Source of the DNA: Hyphococcus luteus
GTDB lineage: Bacteria; Pseudomonadota; Alphaproteobacteria; Caulobacterales; Parvularculaceae
Reading direction: 5' to 3'
Length of the DNA stretch: 64,000 nt
Assembly (NCBI RefSeq): GCF_002943565.1
Contig: NZ_PJCH01000015.1
Location: forward strand, 744,001 to 808,000
Position numbers and translations under genes: made by a program. Below the pieces are notes generated by a model, which worked only from the letters and a program-made list of their open reading frames with translations, was not told the DNA's origin and searched no databases. Of the stretch, positions 8,859 through 17,300 are shown piece after piece. Position 1 is the first letter of the stretch. Each line of letters starts with the position of its first letter.

Positions 8859-9428
8859 ATGGTCTTGTTTCGATGGGCGCTTGGGCTGCCTTTTGCAGCC
8901 CTCGTCACAACCGGGCTGTTCTTCCTGATGGCGCAGCTCATCAAGGAAAAAGGCGGCGACTATCCGCCGCCGAAACCCGCTCTAAAGCTCCAGATCACCC
9001 CCGAAAAAAAGCTGTCCGACCCGAATGAAATCAAACCGCCGCGGGAGACGATCCCCGAAAAAATGCCGCCGACCGAGTATCAATTCCCTGAAAGGACGGG
9101 GCCTGTGCAAACGCCGACGCCGCGGCCGGGACCGGCGGAAATCGAGCCGCTTCCACCGGGCGGAAAAGCCGTTTCCAGCCCCGTCATCCGCATCCCGCCG
9201 CCCTATCCCGAAAACTGCCGCTCCCGCGGCGCCGAAGGGGTGGTGATCGTCGAATTCGACGTCACGCCCGAGGGCAATGTGGTCAATGCGCAGGTCGTCG
9301 ACAGCGCCAACCGCTGCTTCAACCGCAGCGTCCTGAAGGCCGTCTCTGGATGGAAATATCCGCCGGCGGCGGGCGGCGGCATGCGCTACGGCCTTATGGA
9401 GCGGTTCAATTTCCGGCTCGAGGGCTGA
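8859..9428 (+). CDS. TonB-family energy transducer-like protein
   Basis: A 189-residue protein with one N-terminal membrane segment (ALGLPFAALVTTGLFFLMAQLI), a proline/lysine-rich periplasmic spacer and a C-terminal TonB domain (PPPYPENCRSRGAEG... VIVEFDVTPEGNV ... NRSVLKAVSGWKY). TonB proteins pass energy from ExbB/ExbD to outer-membrane receptors. No exbB/exbD genes are adjacent, so it is an orphan copy that would need components encoded elsewhere. An AAAGGA lies about 10 bases before the ATG. Two Cys in the C-terminal domain could form a disulfide. Confidence 0.82.
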   Translation: MVLFRWALGLPFAALVTTGLFFLMAQLIKEKGGDYPPPKPALKLQITPEKKLSDPNEIKPPRETIPEKMPPTEYQFPERTGPVQTPTPRPGPAEIEPLPPGGKAVSSPVIRIPPPYPENCRSRGAEGVVIVEFDVTPEGNVVNAQVVDSANRCFNRSVLKAVSGWKYPPAAGGGMRYGLMERFNFRLEG

Positions 9429-9640
9429 CCGCCCTTAAGGCCTCGAAACGGGCCGCCGCCTGTTGAAAACTTCATCTTTGCGGCGGCCCGAACGTCCCCT
9501 TTTGCCCTAGCGGCGCCAAACGAACACAGTACATATTGTGCGCTTACACGCTGGCGACGCAAAATATCGCGAATCTGGTTAAAGATAGCGATAAGGGGAG
9601 AACCCACCGCGTCCGGCCGGCGCGAACAGGGCGCCACAGC

Positions 9641-12421
9641 ATGCATCGTTTTGCGAAATCATTGATGGCGGGGACAATCTTGAGCGGCGCCAGCGCGCTC
9701 TTCTCCGCCGCATGGGCGCAGGACGCCCCGAACGAGGCCCAGGGCGAGGCTGCGCAAAGCGCTGCTTCCATGCTCGCCAATATCGACCCGCTGGTGGCCG
9801 GCGCGGGCGGCGCGATTGCGCTCGCCGTCGCCGCCGTGATCTGGGCCTTCCGGGTCTCCGCCGCCACCCGCCACCAGGCGCTCCACTGGTCCGACAAGCT
9901 CGCCGAACTTGAAGCCCGGCTTGAAAAATCCGACTCGGTGCTCTCGGCCCATCCGGGCCTCGTCCTCGTCTGGGAAGACGACAGCGATTCCTTGAGCGCC
10001 GGCTGGGGCGAACCGAAAATTCTCGGCGGGCCCGCGGCGCTCGCCTCGCTCCTTTCTTTCTCCAAGGACGAAGAAGACGCGAAATCCTCGCCGGTCGACC
10101 GGCTTTTGAACGCGCTCGGCGCCCTGCCCCTGCAAGATGACGAAGCGGACAAACCCGAAACCCTGCGCGAAAAGGTGAAGAATTTGCGCGCCCATGGCGT
10201 CGCCTTTTCCGGCAATGTGGTGACGCCGGACGGCCGCTCCATCGAAGTGGACGGGCGCGTCGCCGGCGGCCAGGTCGCCTTGTGGATCACCGACCCCGCC
10301 GTCCGGATGGCCGAAGACGGCGCCGTCATCGGCGCCTTCCGCGAACGCGCCGTCGACCTTCACGGCGCCCACGCGCTGCTCGAACGCGCGCCCGTCCCGT
10401 CCTGGCGGCGCGGCGCCGATCTCCAGCTTGTCTGGGTGAACCGCGCCTATGCGGACCTCGTTGAAGCGCCGAGCGTCGCCGACGTCCTGAAGCAGCAGAT
10501 CGAGCTCGACAATACGATCAGGAAAATCGCCTCCACCGCCGCAACGGAACGCAAAGCCAATGAAGGGCGCGCGGTGATCAATTCGCGCGGCGAGCGGCGC
10601 GTCTACCGCATTATCGAAACCCCGCTGCACGGCTCGGGAGACGCGGCCATGGGCGGGGTCGCCATCGACGTCACCGAACTCGACAAGGCGAAGTCGGATC
10701 TGAAACAACAGATCGAGGCGAACCAGCGCACCCTCGACCAGATCCAGACCGCCGTGGCGATCTTCGGGGCGAGCCAGAACCTCATCTATCACAACCGCGC
10801 TTTTCAGGAGCTCTGGTCGCTCGACGACGCCGAGCTTTCAGGCCGCGTCTATCACGGCGAAGTGCTTGACCAGCTCAGGATGAAGGGCAAGCTGCCCGAA
10901 CCTTCCGATTATGACGCGTGGAAGGAAAAGCAGCTTGCGCTTTATACGGACGGTCTGTCCGAACCGGGCGCGGAGCGTCTCGGCGGCGCGCCGGACGAAA
11001 TCTGGCATCTGCCGGACGGGCGCACGCTCAGGGTTGCGCGCCTTCGCCATCCGCTTGGCGGGGTGATGCTCGCCTTTGAGGACATCACCGAAAAGATCGC
11101 CCTCGAAACGCAATTCAACACCCAGATCAGCGTCCAGAAGGCGACGCTCAACAATCTCGCCGAAGGCGTCGCCGTGTTCGCCGCCGACGGCTCTTTGAAG
11201 CTTTACAACAAGGCGTTCCAGAAACTCTGGCGGCTCGATGCGCGCCATCTCGACGCCAAGCCGCATATCGACTCGATCCTCGACAATCTGAAAAAGCTCG
11301 CCCGCGACGCCGACGCCTCTTTCGACGCGCTGCGCCGCTGCATCGTCTCGAAGGCCCATGAAGACCGCCAGACTTACGAGTTCCGCGAAATCCGGCTGGC
11401 GGACGGGCGCACGATTGCGATCGGCGCAGAGCCCCTGCCCGACGGCGCGACCCTGGCGCATTTCCTCGACGTCACCGACTCCAAAGAGCGCGAAAAAGAA
11501 CTGAAAGAGCGCAACGCGATTCTCGAAAACGCCGACCGGCTGAAATCGAAATTCGTCGATCACGTTTCCTATCAATTGAGGACGCCGCTTTCGACCATTA
11601 TCGGCTTTTCCGAAATGCTCGACGGCCAGATGTTCGGCGTTCTGAACGACCGCCAGAAGGATTACATCGCCTCGATCCTGTCGGCGTCTTATCATCTGCG
11701 CGATCTCATTAACGACATCATCGATCTCGGCGCCATCGACGCCGGCCAGCTCGATCTCAATGTCGAGAAGACCGACATCAGAAAACTCCTTGAGAACGCA
11801 GCGACCTTCGCGGCCCTCAAAGCCGAGGACACGCAGGTGAGCCTGAAAGTCGATTGTCCGAAAGACATCGGCGACGCGCCGCTCGACGAAAAGCGCATAA
11901 AGCAGGTGCTGTTCAACCTCCTCTCCAACGCCTTCGCCTATACGGGCGCGGGCGGGACGGTGACCATCGGCGCGCGCAAAGTCGGCGACGCGGTGAAGCT
12001 CTGGGTCGCCGACACAGGGCGCGGCCTGTCCCCGTCCGACCAGGCGCGCGCCTTCGACGCCTTTGAAAGCCGCGGGCCAAGCGCGGGCGCCGGGCTTGGC
12101 CTCGCCCTCGTCGAGCGCTTCGTGAAACTGCACCATGGCTGGGTCCGGATGGAGTCCCATGAAGGCGAAGGCGCGACCGTCACCTGCTTCATTCCCGAAC
12201 CTGCGGACGCCGCCAAGGCCGCCCCGGCCGGCAATGAGGCCAATGGCGCATCAGGGGGCGCATCCGGCGGCGAAGGCGGCGGCGCGCCGGGCCCCAAGTC
12301 CGACAAAAAGGACGCGCCGAAGAAAAAACCCGCCAAAAAGGCGCCGGCCCGCAAACGCGCCAAAACCAAGGCGGACAAAAAAGACGGCGCCAAAGAAACG
12401 CGGCCTCAAGCCGCCGAGTAA
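9641..12421 (+). CDS. divL: DivL-like PAS-containing pseudo-histidine kinase
   Basis: A 926-residue protein with a start at MHRFAKSLMAG (9641), preferred to an ATG 105 bases upstream. An N-terminal signal/TM region and a second membrane segment near residues 48-68 are followed by several PAS-like sensor domains (about 240-620), a HisKA dimerisation helix and an HATPase domain (N-box NLLSNAFAYTG, G-boxes DTGRGLS and GAGLGLALVERF). The H-box reads HVSYQLRTPL: the phospho-accepting His is replaced by Tyr (Tyr644). This substitution and the location next to ahcY are typical of DivL, which in Caulobacter binds CckA and DivK to control CtrA. The Lys/Ala-rich tail of about 60 residues is unusual. 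Function as a signalling scaffold is inferred from the family. Confidence 0.87.
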   Translation: MHRFAKSLMAGTILSGASALFSAAWAQDAPNEAQGEAAQSAASMLANIDPLVAGAGGAIALAVAAVIWAFRVSAATRHQALHWSDKLAELEARLEKSDSVLSAHPGLVLVWEDDSDSLSAGWGEPKILGGPAALASLLSFSKDEEDAKSSPVDRLLNALGALPLQDDEADKPETLREKVKNLRAHGVAFSGNVVTPDGRSIEVDGRVAGGQVALWITDPAVRMAEDGAVIGAFRERAVDLHGAHALLERAPVPSWRRGADLQLVWVNRAYADLVEAPSVADVLKQQIELDNTIRKIASTAATERKANEGRAVINSRGERRVYRIIETPLHGSGDAAMGGVAIDVTELDKAKSDLKQQIEANQRTLDQIQTAVAIFGASQNLIYHNRAFQELWSLDDAELSGRVYHGEVLDQLRMKGKLPEPSDYDAWKEKQLALYTDGLSEPGAERLGGAPDEIWHLPDGRTLRVARLRHPLGGVMLAFEDITEKIALETQFNTQISVQKATLNNLAEGVAVFAADGSLKLYNKAFQKLWRLDARHLDAKPHIDSILDNLKKLARDADASFDALRRCIVSKAHEDRQTYEFREIRLADGRTIAIGAEPLPDGATLAHFLDVTDSKEREKELKERNAILENADRLKSKFVDHVSYQLRTPLSTIIGFSEMLDGQMFGVLNDRQKDYIASILSASYHLRDLINDIIDLGAIDAGQLDLNVEKTDIRKLLENAATFAALKAEDTQVSLKVDCPKDIGDAPLDEKRIKQVLFNLLSNAFAYTGAGGTVTIGARKVGDAVKLWVADTGRGLSPSDQARAFDAFESRGPSAGAGLGLALVERFVKLHHGWVRMESHEGEGATVTCFIPEPADAAKAAPAGNEANGASGGASGGEGGGAPGPKSDKKDAPKKKPAKKAPARKRAKTKADKKDGAKETRPQAAE

Positions 12422-12486
12422 AAAGGCCGCCGAATAACAGGGCGGCGCCCCTTTTCCGCCCCGAATAGTCGGCTACAGTCCATCCC

Positions 12487-13197
12487 ATGTTGTTGAGCTT
12501 CCTCGCCGCCGTCATGGCGGCCCAGTCAGCGGGCCAGCCTTCTGTAAGCCAGGCCCCCGCCCCTTCTTCTTCCGCCGCTTCCGCGCAGGAACGATTGGAC
12601 CCGCGCTATGTGGACTGCGTCGAATTCCTGAAGGCCGATCTCGAGCTCGGCCGCATCGCCGCCCAGCAATGGGTGGACGAAGGCGGCGGCGCCCCGGCGC
12701 GCCATTGCCTCGCCATTGCGGATCTCGAAGCCGGCTTTCCCAAACTCGCCGCGCTTCGGCTGGAAGAGATCGCCCAGCGCAAGGACGCCGGCGACGATTA
12801 TGTGCGCGCCCGGCTTTATTCCCAGGCGGCCGAGGCCTGGCTCGAGGCGGAGGAGACCGGTCACGCCGAAGCCGCGCTTGAAAAAGCGCTGGCCCTTGTC
12901 CCGGACAGCGCCGAGCTGCATCTGACCGCCGGGAAGGTCTACGCCGCGCAGGAACGCTGGCAGGACGCCATAGAGGCGATCACCGCAGCCGAAGAAGGCG
13001 GGTTCGCCAGCGCCGAAACCTATGTCATTCGCGGGCGGGCGCGCTACGTGCTCGGCGCCTATGAACGCGCCGCGGATGACGTGGTGGCGGCGCTCTCCAT
13101 CGATCCGGTCAATGTCGACGCCCTCGTCCTCAGGGGCGATCTCGCCCGGAGGGGCATGACCATCGACGTCTATTACGATCCGCCGGAAAAAAAGTAG
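12487..13197 (+). CDS. Secreted tetratricopeptide-repeat protein
   Basis: A 236-residue protein with a short signal peptide (MLLSFLAAVMAAQSAG). At least three TPR-like helix pairs follow: RLYSQAAEAWLEAEETGHAEAALEKAL-type units around residues 100-215, ending in a Pro-containing tail. It is probably a periplasmic scaffold. It starts 66 bases after divL on the same strand and may be cotranscribed, but no functional link is documented. A REP-like palindrome pair follows the stop. Confidence 0.72.
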   Translation: MLLSFLAAVMAAQSAGQPSVSQAPAPSSSAASAQERLDPRYVDCVEFLKADLELGRIAAQQWVDEGGGAPARHCLAIADLEAGFPKLAALRLEEIAQRKDAGDDYVRARLYSQAAEAWLEAEETGHAEAALEKALALVPDSAELHLTAGKVYAAQERWQDAIEAITAAEEGGFASAETYVIRGRARYVLGAYERAADDVVAALSIDPVNVDALVLRGDLARRGMTIDVYYDPPEKK

Positions 13198-13220
13198 CCA
13201 TTGCCTGTCCGTAACCGACT

Positions 13221-13306
13221 CCCCACGCTTCAAGCGTGGGGTCCATGGCCCCGGACTTCCTGCTGGTCGCCGTTCTGAAAGATGGACGCCACGATTAAAT
13301 CGTGGC
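13221..13306. repeat. Pair of REP-like palindromes
   Basis: Two perfect hairpins sit 46 bases apart: CCCCACGCT/AGCGTGGGG with a 3-base loop (13221-13241) and GCCACGATT/AATCGTGGC with a 1-base loop (13288-13306). This two-headed layout resembles REP/BIME units, extragenic elements mobilised by REP-associated tyrosine transposases. It may also act as a terminator for the TPR gene. No second copy is present in this window. Confidence 0.6.
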
Positions 13307-13407
13307 GAATCGCATACGGAAAGGGCGGCGTCTTTCACGCCCATTCCCGCGCTTTTTCACCTCGACGCGCCGGAAAAATCAGCCCAAAGCTCGAAGACGG
13401 CTTATCG

Positions 13408-13422
13408 TTAACCCTTGGTTAA
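13408..13422 (+). promoter_or_regulatory. CtrA-type binding site (TTAA-N7-TTAA)
   Basis: The sequence TTAACCCTTGGTTAA matches the full CtrA consensus TTAA-N7-TTAA and is also a near-perfect dyad (TTAACC-CTT-GGTTAA). It lies 46 bases before the ATG of the membrane-protein gene, where CtrA usually binds. A CcrM-type GANTC (GAATC, 13428-13432) is adjacent. Confidence 0.75.
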
Positions 13423-13468
13423 GGAATGAATCATCCGATGGCCGAAAGGCGTTGAAAGGACGGCGCAT

Positions 13469-14215
13469 ATGGCAAGCGCATCGCTGCAGGGAAAATCGGT
13501 TCACGAGCTGCAGGAGCTCGCCCGCGAAACGCCGATGCAGCCGCGGCGCAAGCGCCGGCCCGGCCTGTCGCGCGCCGCGCGGCTTCATCTCATCGACATT
13601 CTCTCGCGCTGGAGCGGGCTCGGCCTCGCCCTTGTCGCCGGCGTTTCGGTCTATATGGCCGTTGTCGCGGGACGCGCCTATCCGGCCCGGGCCGCAACCT
13701 GGGCGGCGATGATGCTGGCCGCTTTGTGGATCGCCCGCCGCCTCAGAAGCGAATTCCGGTCCGGGGCGAGCCTTTCCTCCCGGCCTTTCCGCTGGCGCGC
13801 GTCTTTCACGGCGAGCCTCAGCGTGCTCGGCGTCATTCTCGCTTCGGCGCCGATTCTCCTCGCGCCGGCCGGGGCGCCGGCGGTGTTCGGCGTTCAAATT
13901 CTCGCGCTTTCCGTGACCGCGAGCTTCGCAGCCGCGCTTCTGGCGGCCGCGCATCTGCCGAGCGCAGCCGCATTTGCGGCGCCCGGCGCGATTTTCGCGG
14001 TGCTGACCGGGCTTCGCGCAGGCGATTCAGGCCTTCTCATGGCGAGTCTCGCAACTTCCTTGCTTGGATTAACAGGTCTTTATCTGGCGCACCGCTATCT
14101 TGAAAAGAGCGCCGCCCGGGCGTATCCGCGCACCACGCTGGTCCGCCGGGAAATCGAGCGCCAGACTGCAGCCGGAAGCGCGAGCGCCGCCTCTTCCTCG
14201 GCGCTGCAGGCCTGA
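13469..14215 (+). CDS. Multi-pass membrane protein, putative CtrA target
   Basis: A 248-residue hydrophobic protein. A basic N-terminus (about 35 residues, PRRKRRPG) precedes roughly six membrane segments arranged in pairs, for example SGLGLALVAGVSVYMAVVAG and WAAMMLAALWIA; a short Ser/Ala-rich cytosolic tail ends the chain. I do not recognise the family. The start has a GAAAGGA Shine-Dalgarno. The CtrA-type box just upstream suggests cell-cycle-timed expression; DivL, which controls CtrA activity, is encoded 1 kb upstream. Confidence 0.75.
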   Translation: MASASLQGKSVHELQELARETPMQPRRKRRPGLSRAARLHLIDILSRWSGLGLALVAGVSVYMAVVAGRAYPARAATWAAMMLAALWIARRLRSEFRSGASLSSRPFRWRASFTASLSVLGVILASAPILLAPAGAPAVFGVQILALSVTASFAAALLAAAHLPSAAAFAAPGAIFAVLTGLRAGDSGLLMASLATSLLGLTGLYLAHRYLEKSAARAYPRTTLVRREIERQTAAGSASAASSSALQA

Positions 14216-14254
14216 CGCCTTAAGTTTTTCGCAAGCTTCCCGACGCGCCCGCGC

Positions 14255-14277
14255 CCGGTCTTTCCGAGACCGGCGCA
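14255..14277 (+). terminator. Stem-loop after the membrane-protein gene
   Basis: The arms CCGGTCT (14255-14261) and AGACCGG (14267-14273) form a short stem, followed by CGCATTTTCG. Terminator-like but with a weak T-run. Confidence 0.5.
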
Positions 14278-14358
14278 TTTTCGTTGTGTTTCGTTAGACA
14301 ATTTCAAAGTCTTCGCGTTATGACGCGCCAATAAACAAAGGACCGTAAAGGGAGCGAT

Positions 14359-17300
14359 ATGCCTGAGGGCTTCATCACCGACGTCGACAGTCAGATTCTG
14401 GACCAGGTCATTGCGCTCGCGCAAAAGAAAAAGGTCGGCGACGTTGACGAAAACGGCGCGCTGGCGCCCGCCTTCAAAAGCTATATCGAACAGCTGGTTC
14501 TTTACGCCACCGGCGAAGACCGGAACTGGAACGAGCCGCAATCGCTCCTCAATCGCGCCGCCGCCGCATGGAAGCACGGCGCTGTCCGCAAACCCGGCGA
14601 AAGCAATATCTCGCTGCGCCTGGAAGAAGGGAAAACCTGGTCGGACCGGCGCATGGTCCTCGACATCGTCACCGACGACAAACCCTTTCTCGTCGATTCC
14701 ATTTCCGCCGCCCTCGCCGACGCCGGCAAGCCGGTGAGTTTTTTCTCCAACGCCGTCGTCGCCGTTGCGCGCAACGCCGCCGGCAAGCGCGACGCGGACG
14801 GCCAGGGGGCCCTGCGCGAATCCATGATCCATGTGGAGATGGACCCGCCGGTCATCGACAATGAAATCGAAGCCTTGCGCGACGAGATCAAAGCCGTCCT
14901 CAGCGACGTCGCTATTGCCGTCGAAGACTGGGAGCCTATGCGCGCGCGCCTCGGCTCGTGCATTGCGCAACTCGAACGCTCGCGCCTTCCCGGCGTCAAA
15001 GCCGACGAACAACGCGAGGCCGTTCAATTCCTGAAATGGCTCTGGGACAATCGTTTCGCTTTTCTCGGCGTCCGGCATTTCGACAAGGTGGGCGAAGGCG
15101 GAACGCTTCAACTCGAAGTCGATGCGGACAAGGACCTCGGCATTTTAAGAAACCCGGGCCGCAATGTCCTGATGTCGACCTTCCAGCCGGACGGCGATTT
15201 GTCGCCGGCGGTCGCCTCTTTTCTGGCGTCGAAAGAGCCCATCCTGATCGCCAAATCGAGCTCGAAATCGCTCACCCACCGGCGCGCCTATATGGATTAC
15301 GTGGCGGTCAAAAGCTTCGCGCCCGATGGGACGGCGATCGGCGAAGAGCTGTTTGTCGGCCTTTTCACGGCCGAAGCCTATAACCGCCCGGCTTCCGACA
15401 TTCCGCTGATCCGCGCCAAGCTCGACGCCGTGCTTGAGCGGACGGCTTTCACGCCCGGCGGCCATAATGAAAAAGCGCTGATCAACATCCTTGAATCCTG
15501 CCCGCGCGACGAGCTTTTCCAGGTCGACGTCGACACGCTGACTGAAATGGCGCTCGGCATTTTGCGTCTTTACAAGCGCCCGCGCGTGAAACTGTTCCTG
15601 CGCCGCGACCGGTTCGACCGGTTCGTCTCCGCCCTGCTCTATGTGCCGCGCGACCGCTTCAATTCCGATATTCGCGAACGCGCCGCCGATCTTCTGGCGG
15701 AAAGCTTCGACGGCAAGGTGATGTCCTTTGCGCCGTTCTTCGGCGACGCCGCGCTCGTGCGCGTGCACTTCATCATCGGCATCAAGCCCGGCGCGCCGCA
15801 AGGGCCGGGCGTCCAGGAACTGACCCGCCAGATGCGCGAAATCTGCCGCACCTGGACGGACGGCCTGCTCGAGGCCATGCGCGAAGCCCATGACGGCGCG
15901 ACGCCCGCGGCGCTTTACGCAAAATATGAAAAAGCGTTCGACGCCGGCTATCGCGAACGCACGCCGGCCGAAGAAACCCTCTCCGACATCGCCGCTCTCG
16001 AACAACTCGACGCCGATCCCATGGTGGTGCGCGCCTATCGCAAACCTGGCGACGGCGAGAAATCCGTGCGCATCAAAATCTACAAACGCGGCGAGCCGAT
16101 GTCGTTGTCGAAACTTATTCCGACGATTGAAAATCTGGGGCTCAGCGTCCTGCAGGAGGCGAGTTATCAGGTTTCGCCTTTCGGCGGCGGCAAGGAATCT
16201 TTCTGGATCCACGATTTCAACACGGAACAGACAAGCGGTCAGCCGATTACGCTTCCCGACGTCAAGGAAGCTTTTGAGGAAACCATTCTCGCCGTGGTCG
16301 AAGGCCGCACGGAAGACGACGGCTTCAACGAGCTGGTGCTCACCGCCGGCGTCAACTGGCGCGAGGCCTGGCTCCTGCGCGCCGCGGCGAAACATCATTT
16401 ACAATCCGGATTCGCCTATTCGCAGGCCTATATCCAGGAAGCGCTGGCCAACCATCCGGCGATTGCGCGCAAACTCGTCGCTGCTTTCCACGCCCGTTTC
16501 AATCCGGAAGGCCCGTCCAACGCCGATGCGCGCATCAAGGACGTCGAAAAAGCCGACAACGCCGTGCGCGAAGCCCTGGACGACGTGGCGAGCCTCGACC
16601 AGGACCGCATCATCAGCCGGTTTCTCAACCTTTTCTGCGCCATCACCCGCACCAATTACTATCAACGGGAAAAAGACGGTTCGGTCAAAACCTATATCTC
16701 CTTCAAGATCGACAGCTCGAAACTTGCGGAGCTTCCCGAACCCAAGCCTTATCGCGAGATTTTCGTCTCCGGCCCGCGCGTCGACGGCGTGCACTTGCGC
16801 TTCGGGCCGGTGGCGCGCGGCGGGCTTCGCTGGTCCGACCGGCGCGAAGATTTCCGCACGGAAGTTCTCGGCCTCGTCAAGGCGCAGCGCGTGAAGAATG
16901 CGGTGATCGTGCCCACGGGCTCGAAGGGCGGCTTTTATCCGAAACAGCTTCCGGCGTCGGGCGACCGCACCGCCGTTTATGAAGAAGGCCGCGAAGCCTA
17001 CAAGATTTTCATTCGCGGGCTTCTCGACCTCACCGACAATATCGTGAAAGGCGAGCCCAAAACGCCGGCGAAAATCGTCCGGTGGGACGATCCCGACGCC
17101 TATCTCGTCGTCGCCGCCGACAAGGGCACGGCGGCCTTTTCCGACACGGCCAATGCGATTTCCAAGGAATACGGCTTCTGGCTCGGCGACGCGTTCGCGT
17201 CCGGCGGTTCGGCCGGCTACGACCACAAGGTCATGGGCATCACCGCCCGCGGCGCCTGGGAGGCGGTGAAGCGCCATTTCCGCGAGATGGGCAAGGACAT

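Noticed and set aside
15145-16398. Long minus-strand frames inside NAD-GDH and similar ones inside ahcY (7315-8685) and divL (10838-12160)
   Set aside because: Each lies fully opposite a conserved gene and reads as Arg/His/Gly/Val-rich sequence without domains.
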